From Aquimonas voraii (lineage in GTDB: Bacteria; Pseudomonadota; Gammaproteobacteria; Xanthomonadales; Xanthomonadaceae): 64,000 bases of DNA. This document shows positions 1 through 7,698 of the stretch, piece after piece. The notes below the pieces were generated by a model. It saw nothing but the letters and a program-made list of their open reading frames with translations. It was not told the origin of the DNA and made no database searches. The stretch spans positions 930,001-994,000 of the forward strand of contig NZ_FNAG01000001.1 in assembly GCF_900101825.1 (NCBI RefSeq). The letters run 5' to 3'. The stretch's first letter is position 1, and every line of letters begins with the position of its first letter. A program made the position numbers and the translations under genes.

Positions 1-232
1 GCTTGGTGTGTCGAGTGCGATCAACCAGCACGCCGGAAAACAGCTTCAGCAAACTGGCCGTGGCTTCGGCGATGCCTTCGATGATGCCGAGCGCCCTGGG
101 GCCGGCCAGAAGCACCGATGTCAGGTACAGGGGCACCAGTGGGTACACCAGCTCGGATGCCGAATCGTTCACCAGGCTGATGAGTCCGATCAGCCAGACA
201 GTGCGCGGCAGAGTTCGCAGGGATGTCAGCAT
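1..232 (-). CDS. MFS transporter, N-terminal part (runs off the left edge)
   Basis: The complement of this stretch reads without stops into the left edge. It begins near the codons for MLTSLRTLPRTVWLIGLIS, then V-N-D-S-A-S-E and Y-P-L-V-P-L-Y, and later G-I-I-E-G-I-A-E and a V-D-R-T loop. A hydrophobic first helix followed by an acidic/small-residue helix and a D-R loop is what major facilitator permeases look like at their N-terminus. Only about 77 residues are present. The frame stays open upstream to an ATG at 427, but that codon lies inside the antisense of a fluoride riboswitch and the extra 65 residues look non-native, so I prefer the ATG at 232. There is no clear ribosome site for either. 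It is divergent from crcB. Confidence 0.6.
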   Translation of the reverse strand, partial: MLTSLRTLPRTVWLIGLISLVNDSASELVYPLVPLYLTSVLLAGPRALGIIEGIAEATASLLKLFSGVLVDRTRHTK

Positions 233-415
233 GGAGGCGAATTGTGCCCTGGGTGCATCACGGGTGCCCGATTCTGCGCGCTGTCCAGGTGCTGCGCTCC
301 CAAACTCTCGCTCGCCGAGGAGCCGTGTCCAGCCATCTGCACGACCGGCACGATGCGTCGGCGTGTGTCCCTGCCGGCCATTGACCGCGGTGCCGGACTC
401 CGTGATGATCCGCTC

Positions 416-480
416 TGGAGATGGCATTCCTCCATTCCTGCGCCGCAGGACAAACCGCCGCTTTCCGGCTGATGATGCCC
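416..480 (+). promoter_or_regulatory. Fluoride riboswitch (crcB motif) upstream of crcB
   Basis: The strand contains the hallmarks of the fluoride aptamer in order: GGAGATGGCATTCCTCC (417-433), a short variable hairpin, an AAACCGCC segment near 453-460, and GGCTGATGATGCC ending at 479. The GGAG/CTCC pairing, the AACCGCC pseudoknot partner and the GATGATGCC 3' segment match the known Pseudomonas-type aptamer. The element lies about 85 bp upstream of the crcB start on the same strand, as expected for fluoride-induced export. The overall match by eye is strong; a covariance-model search for the crcB family would settle it. Confidence 0.88.
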
Positions 481-566
481 GCCCTTTCGGTCACCCGAGG
501 AGCAGGCGCGCCCATGAAATGCACGCCACGAGTCCTCGATCACAGCGAACGAGGAGTCGCGTCGTC

Positions 567-968
567 ATGGATTTCGCTTCCGTCTCAGGCATTTTCGTTG
601 GCGCTGGCATTGGCGCACTCGCTCGTTGGGGGCTCGGGTTGGCCTTGAATCCCGTTTTCCCTACGCTCCCGCTCGGCACATTGGCTGCGAACGCGGTGGG
701 ATGCCTGCTCATGGGTATCGCGCTAGGCCTTTTCGACCACTTCCAGTCCCTCTCCCCGGCGTTGCGCCTGACCATCACCACTGGTTTCCTGGGCGGAATG
801 ACCACCTTCTCGACGTTCTCCGCCGAGACCACGACCCTGCTGTTGCGTGGCGAGTTCGTGTGGTCTGCGGCGACGATCCTGGCTCACGTCTTCGGCTCGT
901 TGTTGGCGACCTTTACTGGCATTGCCGCGGTCAAGTTGATTCTGGGCCGCGTGGGAGGATGGGCATGA
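567..968 (+). CDS. crcB: Fluoride ion exporter CrcB/Fluc
   Basis: This 133-residue inner-membrane protein has four hydrophobic segments and the family signature GFLGGMTTFSTFS in the third helix (about residues 71-83). It also has the N-terminal G-A-G-I-G-A-L-A-R-W motif. Fluc proteins form antiparallel dimers that leak fluoride out of the cytoplasm. The ATG at 567 is chosen because a GAGGAG ribosome site sits about 10 bases upstream and because upstream sequence is the riboswitch. Its stop overlaps the start of the next gene (ATGA), so the two are translationally coupled. Expression is expected to rise with fluoride through the riboswitch. Confidence 0.95.
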   Translation: MDFASVSGIFVGAGIGALARWGLGLALNPVFPTLPLGTLAANAVGCLLMGIALGLFDHFQSLSPALRLTITTGFLGGMTTFSTFSAETTTLLLRGEFVWSAATILAHVFGSLLATFTGIAAVKLILGRVGGWA

Positions 969-1288
969 ACGGATGGCATCTGCGTTTCTACACCTACGAG
1001 AACCGCAAGCATGGCGGGCTGTTGGTGTACGAGTGGCTGTTGGAGCAAGCCAAGCGGATGGGCATCCGCGGCGGCTCCGCCTTTCGCGCCATTGCCGGAT
1101 ACGGCCGCGACGGCCGCCTGCATGAGCAGCACTTCTTCGAACTGGCTGGCGAGCAGCCGGTGCTGGTGGAGTTTGTGGTCACCGAGGTCGAGGCGCGCGA
1201 TCTCCTCGCGCTGCTCAGTGCGCATTCGCTGCATCTTTTCTATTCCCGGCAGGTCACGGAATACGGTGTGGTCGGCGATTCGGGCTGA
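965..1288 (+). CDS. DUF190 family protein
   Basis: This 107-residue soluble protein opens with a β-strand (LRFYTYENRKHGG). It has the DUF190 pattern Y-E-W-L-L-E-Q-A-K, then G-G-S-A-F-R-A-I-A-G-Y-G, and ends in a short C-terminal strand region. DUF190 proteins have a ferredoxin-like, PII-like fold and are often next to crcB, which suggests a role linked to fluoride homeostasis; the biochemical function is unknown. It overlaps crcB by four bases and would be made from the same riboswitch-controlled transcript. Confidence 0.9.
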   Translation: MNGWHLRFYTYENRKHGGLLVYEWLLEQAKRMGIRGGSAFRAIAGYGRDGRLHEQHFFELAGEQPVLVEFVVTEVEARDLLALLSAHSLHLFYSRQVTEYGVVGDSG

Positions 1289-1400
1289 ACGATGTTGGGA
1301 ACTGGATGAACTGGATTGAATTCGCGCGACGCGGTGAAATCGAAGCGCCGCGAAAGCACTGACTGCGGGTGGATCTCCCGCTGAAACCGGAGAGCGAACG

Positions 1401-2297
1401 ATGAACTTCAAACCGAGCATCCTTGTCCTCGCACTGGCGTCGATGCTCACCGCGTGCCAGAGTCTGCCAACCCAAGAGACATCCGGCGCATCGAATCCTT
1501 CGGGCGTTCCTGATGCGCTGGCCTCGCCACCAGCGGATGACCGACTCAACGCGGTCGTGTGGCACCAGACATCGCAGGAATACCGACTGTCCGCACTCGG
1601 CATCTATCGGGCGGCCGAACGGCAACTGGACCGCGCACTGTCCAATCCGGATTGGGATGCACTGACCCATGAGGACCGGGACCGCCCCTTCGCCGGATTG
1701 CCGCCGGCAGTCATCGTCGATGTCGACGAGACTTGCCTGGACAATTCGCCATACCAGTCGCGGATGTTGCGCCAACGACGCGACTTCAGTGCGCTCACCT
1801 GGGCCGACTGGGTGCGCGAAGAATCAGCCGTTCCCGTGCCCGGAGCGCTCACCTTCGCGAAATCGGCAAATGCCCGCGGCATTCGAGTCTTCTACATCAG
1901 CAACCGTGATCACTCGCTCAATGCATCCACTCTTGCCAATTTGCGGACAGTAGGCTTTCCGGTCGAGAACGACGACCAGTTCCTGGGTCTAGGTGCCAGC
2001 CTGTCCGGCTGTGTGGATGTCGGCTCGGAGAAAGGATGTCGGCGCCGACTCGTGGGCCGCGAGTATCGCGTGCTGCTGCAGGTCGGTGACCAGATCGTCG
2101 ACATGGTCACCGTTCATGACAACTCGCCTTCGGGACGCGATGCGGCCGTGGCGCCATACCTGCCATGGGTCGGTGAACGGTGGTTCGTCCTCCCGAATCC
2201 CAGCTATGGCAGTTGGGAATCTGCCCTCTACCGCGACGACCGATCGCTTCCCCAGGAACGGCGGCGTGCAGCGAAACTGGATGCTCTGCGCGATTGA
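1401..2297 (+). CDS. Class C acid phosphatase / 5'-nucleotidase, lipoprotein e(P4) family
   Basis: This 298-residue protein has a lipoprotein signal peptide (hydrophobic stretch ending in L-T-A-C, Cys19), so it should be anchored to the outer membrane facing the periplasm. The HAD motif I is VIVDVDETCLDN (about residues 104-115) with both catalytic aspartates. Later come S-N-R-D in motif II position and V-H-D-N-S-P near motif IV. Members of this family dephosphorylate nucleoside monophosphates and related substrates for nucleotide or NAD salvage. Length and motif spacing fit the family. A weak ribosome site (GGAGAGCG) lies just upstream. It appears to be a single-gene unit ending at the hairpin at 2309. 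Confidence 0.9.
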   Translation: MNFKPSILVLALASMLTACQSLPTQETSGASNPSGVPDALASPPADDRLNAVVWHQTSQEYRLSALGIYRAAERQLDRALSNPDWDALTHEDRDRPFAGLPPAVIVDVDETCLDNSPYQSRMLRQRRDFSALTWADWVREESAVPVPGALTFAKSANARGIRVFYISNRDHSLNASTLANLRTVGFPVENDDQFLGLGASLSGCVDVGSEKGCRRRLVGREYRVLLQVGDQIVDMVTVHDNSPSGRDAAVAPYLPWVGERWFVLPNPSYGSWESALYRDDRSLPQERRRAAKLDALRD

Positions 2298-2308
2298 GCC
2301 TGCGCGAG

Positions 2309-2328
2309 AAACCTGCGATGAGGTTTTT
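2309..2328 (+). terminator. Rho-independent terminator after the acid phosphatase
   Basis: The stem AAACCT / AGGTTT with a six-base loop is followed directly by a short T run, 12 bases after the phosphatase stop codon. The stem is short, so strength is uncertain. A second, T-less hairpin (TGCCTG, seven-base loop, CAGGCA) lies at 2386-2404 and marks the junction with the accessory genes. The rest of the 2298-2450 gap shows nothing else I can support. Confidence 0.6.
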
Positions 2329-2450
2329 GGGGGATTGGCGCGGCTTGCCAGCGCCAACTTCCTGGTCTGACGAGCCGGACTTAGTTGCCTGGTAGCAACA
2401 GGCACTGATTGACTTCATACATGCTCTTTCGCTGCGATGCCGGCCAGCAA

Positions 2451-3371
2451 CTACTGGTTCGCACATGGCATGCGGTAGAGGCCTTCCTTCTGGTTGGTGA
2501 CGACCAAGGCTTCGTAGGCGCGCTTGGGCTCGGGATGCGCCTTGAACACGTCGATGGGCTTCGCGCTCTTGCGCCCGGCGCGGGTCATCACGTCCTCCGC
2601 CGAGCGGTCTTTGCCCTCGAACTCCCAGAGCGCGCGGAACACATCCGCCTGCGCCTTCGTGCACCGAATCGGCGCGCCGTCGTCGCCTTCCAGGTGCACG
2701 AGCCGGAAGTCCGCCGAAAACGGCCCATGCACGGGTGCCGTCGGATCGTTCCTGCGCCGTGTGGTGGTGACCGTCCCACGAGCGCCCAGGAACGAGATTG
2801 CTTCGCCGTGCAGCCGGAACCGTTCTTCCAGCGCCAGCCACTCCACGCCCGCATCCGTGGGCACACCGGCGGCAATCTGATGCGCCGGCGCGATCACATG
2901 CACCGGACCGTTGGCGGCGCGCACGCGATCCAACAGCCCAGGCTCTCGCCACAAACGGCGGATGTCGCGCGTCAGAACCACGGGAGTCTTCCCGGCATGA
3001 CCCAGCATCCACGCGCCCGCGGCAAGCGCCGCAGACCCGCCATCCGACTCAATGCTCAGCGCTGCGCGGAGCCTCCGGTGTAGCCAGTTCTCGTCGAGCA
3101 TGAGTGCTGCCAGGTCATCGGCATCAATTGGAACCGCACCGCACCCGGCGCAGCAGCATTCCAGATCGCCGTCTCGACCGCGCCGCACCTCGCCGCCATT
3201 CATTCCGCAGTAAGGGCATGGAACGATGCTGACGTTGTGCGACGTCGGCTTCACAGCCTTCGCCAGCGCGGGCAGGACGTCGACCTCGCTCTCCGACAGC
3301 CGCATCTTCATCACGGGCGCGCCGGTTGAGAACAAGCGGCACACCAGCGCCCACTGCGCATGCGCCGACAA
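2451..3371 (-). CDS. Unrecognised protein with a zinc-ribbon-like cysteine cluster
   Basis: This 306-residue protein starts at a TTG three bases after the stop of the preceding gene; an internal ATG at 3311 would remove the first 20 residues and is an equally good start. A cysteine cluster near residues 52-78 (C-P-Y-C, then C-C-C-A-G-C) suggests a zinc ribbon. The rest is mixed α/β with several acidic patches and no family I recognise. It is the second gene of a two-gene minus-strand unit and may be expressed only with its upstream neighbour. Such pairs of hypothetical genes are typical of accessory regions in integrated elements. I assign no function. Confidence 0.6.
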   Translation of the reverse strand: MSAHAQWALVCRLFSTGAPVMKMRLSESEVDVLPALAKAVKPTSHNVSIVPCPYCGMNGGEVRRGRDGDLECCCAGCGAVPIDADDLAALMLDENWLHRRLRAALSIESDGGSAALAAGAWMLGHAGKTPVVLTRDIRRLWREPGLLDRVRAANGPVHVIAPAHQIAAGVPTDAGVEWLALEERFRLHGEAISFLGARGTVTTTRRRNDPTAPVHGPFSADFRLVHLEGDDGAPIRCTKAQADVFRALWEFEGKDRSAEDVMTRAGRKSAKPIDVFKAHPEPKRAYEALVVTNQKEGLYRMPCANQ

Positions 3372-3374
3372 CGG

Positions 3375-4601
3375 TCAGCCCTCGATCATCGAGTGCGGCT
3401 GGGCGTCGGCCTGCGGGAAGTCGTCTGCATCCAGCGTCTGGCCGCGCGCCAGGATTCCCTTCTCGACGAGGTAGCGCTCGACGTTGGCCTTCATCACCGG
3501 ATCGCGCATCGGAAGCCTCAACCGGCCCATGCTGGTCAATTCAGCGGTGACCACCCGATTCCTGCGCCCGGCCTCGCCCGGGTAGTAGAGGTTGATCTGC
3601 ACCGCGGTCACCGTCCAGCCGCCCTCCAGTGGCGCCGACATCTCTTCCTGCATCAACTCGGTGACCGACTGATGCTGAGCCATCGCCGTCGCCGTGGCTT
3701 CGACCTTGAGCTTGCCGGTCGGGCTCAGCACCGTGATCTGCTTGAGTTGCACGGCGACGAAGCCATCCTTGATGGCCTGCGGGAAATCGACGCCTGCGCG
3801 GAACTGCGTGAGGTCGAGCTTCTCCGGCTTGATGCGCTTGGCATCGACGATCTGGCCCAACACGTGGGTAGCGAATTCGCTGGCCAGCATCTGGTGGAAG
3901 GCGGCGCCACCCTTGATCAGCGTGCGCACCACACCCGTCTTCTCGGAGTACTCCAGCATCCCGTGGATGCTCGGGTTGCCGACGCGGCGCGTCAGCGACG
4001 TGCCCTGGAACTCGAGGTGCAGCATCGCCAGACCCTTGACGTGCGCGGTCAGCAGGAACACGCCAGGGCTACGCTGGAAGATGGTGGTCTCGACACCGTC
4101 GCCGCAGCTCAGCATGCGCTGATAGAACTTCGAGACAGCCTGACCGAAGGCTGCGAGCGCGGGCTTGGTCATGTTCGGATGACGCTTGATACCCAGCGCA
4201 TGCTGCTGGACCTGACTGCCCCGACGCTCGATGAAGTCGGCATCCAGCGCGTGGCGGAACAGGTCGGGATGGTGCCGGTAGAGCCAGAAGGCGCGATGCA
4301 GGTCGCTCTTGCAGCTCGCGAGCCCGATGAGGGCGCTGCCGCCGCTGGCGGCCGCCTGGAAGATAGCCTGCTGCCCCGGCCCGTCTGCCAAAGGCAGGCA
4401 CGCATTCAGTTCGCCGACCAGGCGATCCTTGGCATCGATATCGGACCACTGGCGGACGCAGTCGAGCAGCGCACGCGAGGTTTCGGGGGTGTCGTCCCAG
4501 GCGAAGCCCAGCGGCACAGGCAGCGCGTGCTCAGTCAGGAGCTGATGGAGCGTGGCGTCGACCGGGAGTTCGAGCAGCACATCGACAAACGTTTTCTTCA
4601 T
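3375..4601 (-). CDS. Unrecognised 408-residue cytoplasmic protein
   Basis: The start is set at the ATG at 4601 because GAAGGAA lies about 10 bases upstream; a TTG at 4619 is possible but less likely. The protein lacks a signal peptide or transmembrane helix. The first half is helical with many His and Asp residues (for example L-Y-R-H-H-P-D-L-F-R near residues 140-149). The second half has alternating β-strand-like segments. I recognise no domain. It is transcribed divergently from the XRE / ImmA / protease operon, so the 238-bp gap between them probably carries promoters for both, and the two operons may belong to one system. Confidence 0.65.
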   Translation of the reverse strand: MKKTFVDVLLELPVDATLHQLLTEHALPVPLGFAWDDTPETSRALLDCVRQWSDIDAKDRLVGELNACLPLADGPGQQAIFQAAASGGSALIGLASCKSDLHRAFWLYRHHPDLFRHALDADFIERRGSQVQQHALGIKRHPNMTKPALAAFGQAVSKFYQRMLSCGDGVETTIFQRSPGVFLLTAHVKGLAMLHLEFQGTSLTRRVGNPSIHGMLEYSEKTGVVRTLIKGGAAFHQMLASEFATHVLGQIVDAKRIKPEKLDLTQFRAGVDFPQAIKDGFVAVQLKQITVLSPTGKLKVEATATAMAQHQSVTELMQEEMSAPLEGGWTVTAVQINLYYPGEAGRRNRVVTAELTSMGRLRLPMRDPVMKANVERYLVEKGILARGQTLDADDFPQADAQPHSMIEG

Positions 4602-4839
4602 TGCGGGGAGTTCCTTCAAAGGACTGGCAGTCGGGAGCTGGACAGCACGAGATCAGGCACAACGGGTGTCAGTGTTTGAAGGCAATGCTCCCTGCGTTTG
4701 TCGTGTAGCGAGATACAGCGAAAGGCTAGTACCCGGACTTCCGCTTGTCAATTATCGAGAGCGCCTCACCCCGCTGATGTATCTCGTGGCTATACTTCCG
4801 GCTCACGTCTTGAGACGCCTGTCCAGTAGAAGCAGACCG
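4602..4839. promoter_or_regulatory. Divergent control region with a palindrome before the XRE gene
   Basis: This 238-bp gap lies between two divergently transcribed genes and is more AT-rich than its surroundings. A perfect palindrome, CGTCTTGAGACG, lies at 4806-4817, 22 bases before the XRE start. Near it are TTGTCA (about 4746) and TATACT (about 4792), which resemble promoter elements but are not ideally spaced. The palindrome is a plausible autoregulatory operator for the XRE protein. The strongest part of this call is the palindrome itself. Confidence 0.45.
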
Positions 4840-5187
4840 ATGGCAACCACACTCGGAACCCGGCTTCGGCGCCTACGCGAAGCCAAAGGCATGACCTTGC
4901 AGCAGGTGGCCGACGCCGTCGGTTGCACCCGCGGCTACATCTGGGAACTGGAGATGAAGGACGGCCAACGGCCGTCGGCCGAGCGCGTGCTCCTGCTCGC
5001 GAAGACCTTCGGAGTCACGGTCGAGGACCTGATGGAGGAAACGCCTCGCCCAGTTCACGAAGCCAAGCCCGAGGACGTCGCGTTCTTTCGCGAATACGCT
5101 GGCATGACCGACGAGGAGAAGGAGCGCTACCGCCAAGCGCTCAAGCTGATGTTCCCGGGTCGCGGCGAGGGTGACGCGAAGTCGTGA
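4840..5187 (+). CDS. XRE-family HTH transcriptional regulator
   Basis: This 115-residue protein has a classical Cro/CI-type helix-turn-helix in residues 5-63: R-L-R-R-L-R-E-A-K-G-M-T-L-Q-Q-V-A, then G-C-T-R-G-Y-I-W-E-L-E as recognition helix. The acidic, helical tail is typical of regulators paired with ImmA/IrrE peptidases. The ATG at 4840 is chosen because the HTH begins there; a longer in-frame extension upstream reads through the promoter region. Its last codons overlap the next start (GTGA), so the two proteins are coupled. The likely role is to repress this operon until it is cleaved by the partner peptidase. Confidence 0.9.
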   Translation: MATTLGTRLRRLREAKGMTLQQVADAVGCTRGYIWELEMKDGQRPSAERVLLLAKTFGVTVEDLMEETPRPVHEAKPEDVAFFREYAGMTDEEKERYRQALKLMFPGRGEGDAKS

Positions 5188-6113
5188 GTGCGACGGCCCT
5201 AAACGGTTTCACCGCGGCCGCCACGGTTCTGAAGTGGTTGCGTGCCTGGCATGGAGACAACATGCCTGAAGCCACCGATCTCGACGTCGTGCGGCAGATG
5301 CTGCCGACCACGCCCTACGGCGCCGGCGTCCGAGAAATCAAGGCGCCGACGCCGCTCGACGTCAGCGGCTTCGAGGGCTGCTTGGTGCGCAACCCGGACG
5401 ATCCCGCCGAATGGGGCATCCTCTACAAGCAACACGCAACACCCGAGCGCAGCCGCTTCACCGTCGCGCATGAGTTGGGCCACTTCGTTCTGCACCGTGC
5501 GCTGCAGAACCGCTTCGAGTGCGACAACCGCGGCGTTACGTCCGGCCAGTTCGACGGGCGGAACATCGAGCGCGAAGCCAACGAATTCGCCAGCAATCTG
5601 CTGATGCCGCTGGATCTGCTGCGGCGCTTCCTCGGCGATCAGCGCAAGGTCACGCTGCACTTGCTGAGCGACATCGCCCGCACCTTCGAGGTCTCGTTCG
5701 AAGCCTTGTGCCTGCGCTTCATCGAAGCCACCGACCAGCGCGCGATCTTGATCCACTGGGATCAGGGCTTCCTCAAGTACCAGCGGGCCAGCCGCAACGC
5801 ACGCAAGACCGGCGCCTTCGTCCGCCAGCTAGAGTCTGCGCAAGAGCCGTTCGCCGGCACCCTGGCCGCTGACGCAAGCGTGGTGCAATGCTTCGATGGT
5901 GAGGAATGTTCCGCCGCGATCTGGTGCGCCGAGGAAGGCGCGCACATGAAGTTGCGGGAGTTCAAGCACACGTTCGTTAACCGGGATCGCGTGCTCACCC
6001 TCCTGCTACTCGAAAGTGCAGAGCCGCGAGACTGGGACGACTCTTGGAAGGACGAGTGCGTACCAGATACCTCAGATCGCTTCGCAGATTCCGGTCAATT
6101 TCCTGCCCACTGA
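5184..6113 (+). CDS. ImmA/IrrE-family metallo-endopeptidase
   Basis: This 309-residue protein starts at a GTG overlapping the XRE stop. The zinc site is RFTVAHELGHF, with H96, E97 and H100, followed about 30 residues later by E-R-E-A-N-E-F-A (about 129-136), which supplies the third ligand region. ImmA/IrrE peptidases cleave XRE repressors such as ImmR or DdrO after DNA damage or other signals, which fits the adjacent regulator. The C-terminal half (about residues 170-309) is an extra region I do not recognise; it may sense the signal. This is a regulator/protease pair of the kind found in mobile elements and in stress or phage-defence modules. Confidence 0.92.
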   Translation: MSATALNGFTAAATVLKWLRAWHGDNMPEATDLDVVRQMLPTTPYGAGVREIKAPTPLDVSGFEGCLVRNPDDPAEWGILYKQHATPERSRFTVAHELGHFVLHRALQNRFECDNRGVTSGQFDGRNIEREANEFASNLLMPLDLLRRFLGDQRKVTLHLLSDIARTFEVSFEALCLRFIEATDQRAILIHWDQGFLKYQRASRNARKTGAFVRQLESAQEPFAGTLAADASVVQCFDGEECSAAIWCAEEGAHMKLREFKHTFVNRDRVLTLLLLESAEPRDWDDSWKDECVPDTSDRFADSGQFPAH

Positions 6114-6134
6114 TCGTCGAAGGATTCCTTCCAA

Positions 6135-6944
6135 ATGCACCAAGACTGGCCGGCAAGTTGCGCAATGGTCAAAGACGCAATGCGTGATCTGGTGATGCGT
6201 TTCGTCACCCCAATCAGCATGTCACTCGAGCATGGACACGGAGTGTCTTGGGCGACCGGGAACTATCTCGAGGTCTCGGGAAGTCGAATCCTGTTGACCA
6301 ACCAACACGTCGTGGATGATGTGCCGACCGGCGGAGTACTCGCACACCTTCCAGGCCCCACTGATGACTACGTGGCTGTCACGCAACCTTGGTGCCGACG
6401 CTCCTACCCCGTCGACGCAGCTTGCGCGCCCACGCTATATCCTCAGTCAACAGGCATGAAGGAGGCGGTGCCGTTCGAACTTATTGACGGGCAAATGTTG
6501 GCGGAGCAGGACGAGTTGCTTTTTTGGATTGGATTCCCGGGTTACTCGGCCAATCGGCACGACGTGCCAACTGAAGGTCGGTTGCGCATGACTCGCTTTG
6601 GTGGGCCTCTAGAAACACGGGGATTGCCGATGCTGTCTCAGGTAATTCGTGGCTGGAACGGGGAAGGCGAAGATCTATTCAATCCCGACCTTCACGTTGC
6701 CGTCCACTACCCAAGTGAAGCGCAGCGTACGGCAAACGGGGAATTGACAGCACTGCCTCACGCAAAGGGCATGAGCGGTAGTTTGCTTTGGGACACGAAG
6801 TACTTGTCGCGCATGCGCCGTTCGGAAACTTGGTCTCCGGGCGATGCTCGGGTATGCGGATTGGTGTGGGGCGCCTTGGACCGCCCAGAGGTCGTGCTAG
6901 CCACAAAGATCGAGCATGTTCGAACGGCACTGGGTTGGCCATAA
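6135..6944 (+). CDS. Trypsin-like serine peptidase-fold protein
   Basis: This 269-residue protein shows the three regions of a chymotrypsin-fold protease: RILLTNQHVV with His58, a Y-P-V-D segment with Asp94, and K-G-M-S-G-S with Ser214 as nucleophile, followed by G-L-V-W-G-A-L near the C-terminus. There is no signal peptide, so it should act in the cytoplasm. It starts 21 bases after the ImmA/IrrE stop and is probably cotranscribed. Similar trypsin-like domains occur as effectors in several bacterial defence systems, so a toxic protease released by regulator cleavage is possible but is inference. The triad assignment is by eye and the Asp is the least certain. Confidence 0.65.
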   Translation: MHQDWPASCAMVKDAMRDLVMRFVTPISMSLEHGHGVSWATGNYLEVSGSRILLTNQHVVDDVPTGGVLAHLPGPTDDYVAVTQPWCRRSYPVDAACAPTLYPQSTGMKEAVPFELIDGQMLAEQDELLFWIGFPGYSANRHDVPTEGRLRMTRFGGPLETRGLPMLSQVIRGWNGEGEDLFNPDLHVAVHYPSEAQRTANGELTALPHAKGMSGSLLWDTKYLSRMRRSETWSPGDARVCGLVWGALDRPEVVLATKIEHVRTALGWP

Positions 6945-7172
6945 GGGCTTGCTGGCCCCGTTACTGCGCGCATTCCCGTTACAGCATAAGTTCTCGGCCA
7001 ATAGCATGGGCGGCGTTGCAACACTGATCGCTAACCATGTTCCGTCAAGAACTCTTCTCAGATCACGATGAACCCCGCCACCCGCATCAGGAGGTAGCTG
7101 ACATCCTGGCCGCCGCCTTCTTGCGCCTGTGTCGACGCGCTTCGTCATCGACAACCGCCGAGAGCGCGGTTG
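6945..7172. other. Non-coding gap before the recombinase cassette
   Basis: No convincing gene is visible. A 66-codon open frame starting at 7037 has poor codon use, and its end reads through the 32-bp element, so I treat it as spurious. This gap is the most likely place for the left boundary of the prophage. Serine-recombinase attachment cores are too short for me to pick one out by eye. Confidence 0.4.
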
Positions 7173-7204
7173 ACCTTGGCTTCGGTGGCCAGCAGCGTGT
7201 TCAT
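7173..7204 (+). repeat. 32-bp promoter-like repeat, copy 0 (diverged)
   Basis: The sequence ACCTTGGCTTC, six variable bases, CAGCAGCGTGTTCAT matches the consensus of six further copies at 21223-23575 (CGCTTGGCTTC-N6-GAACAGCGCGTTCAT in the direction of the gene). It agrees at 9 of 11 and 12 of 15 conserved positions. It ends 32 bases before the DUF2924 start, the same distance as in the other copies. It is therefore probably the promoter or operator of the recombinase cassette. Confidence 0.7.
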
Positions 7205-7236
7205 GCGAACCCCTCTCAACCGAAAGGAGTTCGCTG

Positions 7237-7698
7237 ATGCCCATGCTCAACAAGCACCTCGATGCCGCGACTGTCGCCGCCCGCGTCGCTCAATTGCCGC
7301 ACCTATCGATGGAGCAGCTGTGGGCGCTGTGGGATGACCACTTCGACGAGCGACCCGGCCACCACCAGCGCGTCTGGCTCGAATCGCGGCTCGCGTACCG
7401 AATGCAGGAGCGAGCTTTCGGTGGACTGAAGCCTTCGGTGCGCAAGCAACTGGAGGAGATCGGCCAGACCGGTCTACTGCCGCGGGCGATGCGGCGCGAC
7501 GCCAACCGACTTCTGCCGGGAACGATGCTGACGCGCGTGTTCGACGACGTCGAGCATCGCGTGCTGGTCCGCGGGCCCAACGACTTTGAATACGACGGTC
7601 GGCGCTACACCAGCCTGACCGCCATCGCCTGCCACATCGCCGGCACGCGCTGGTCCGGTCCTGCCTTCTTCGGACTCACCACCAAGGAGCGCGCATGA
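7237..7698 (+). CDS. DUF2924 domain-containing protein
   Basis: This 153-residue protein has the DUF2924 layout: a helical N-terminus with L-S-M-E-Q-L-W-A-L-W, a central R-L-A-Y-R-M-Q-E-R-A-F-G-G-L region, and a C-terminal β segment with V-R-G-P-N-D-F-E-Y-D-G-R-R-Y-T-S-L-T. The C-terminal part resembles a DNA-binding motif that ends with A-I-A-C-H-I-A-G-T-R-W-S-G-P. DUF2924 genes are regularly found directly before large serine recombinases, where the protein is thought to be a directionality or accessory factor. A strong AAGGAG site precedes the ATG. The stop overlaps the recombinase start (ATGA). Confidence 0.9.
   Translation: MPMLNKHLDAATVAARVAQLPHLSMEQLWALWDDHFDERPGHHQRVWLESRLAYRMQERAFGGLKPSVRKQLEEIGQTGLLPRAMRRDANRLLPGTMLTRVFDDVEHRVLVRGPNDFEYDGRRYTSLTAIACHIAGTRWSGPAFFGLTTKERA

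Noticed and set aside
427-427. ATG at 427 as start of the MFS gene
   Set aside because: It lies inside the fluoride aptamer on the other strand and would add about 65 residues that do not resemble a transporter N-terminus.
7037-7237. Possible 66-codon gene before DUF2924
   Set aside because: Its last codons are the translated 32-bp element and its codon use is unlike the neighbours.
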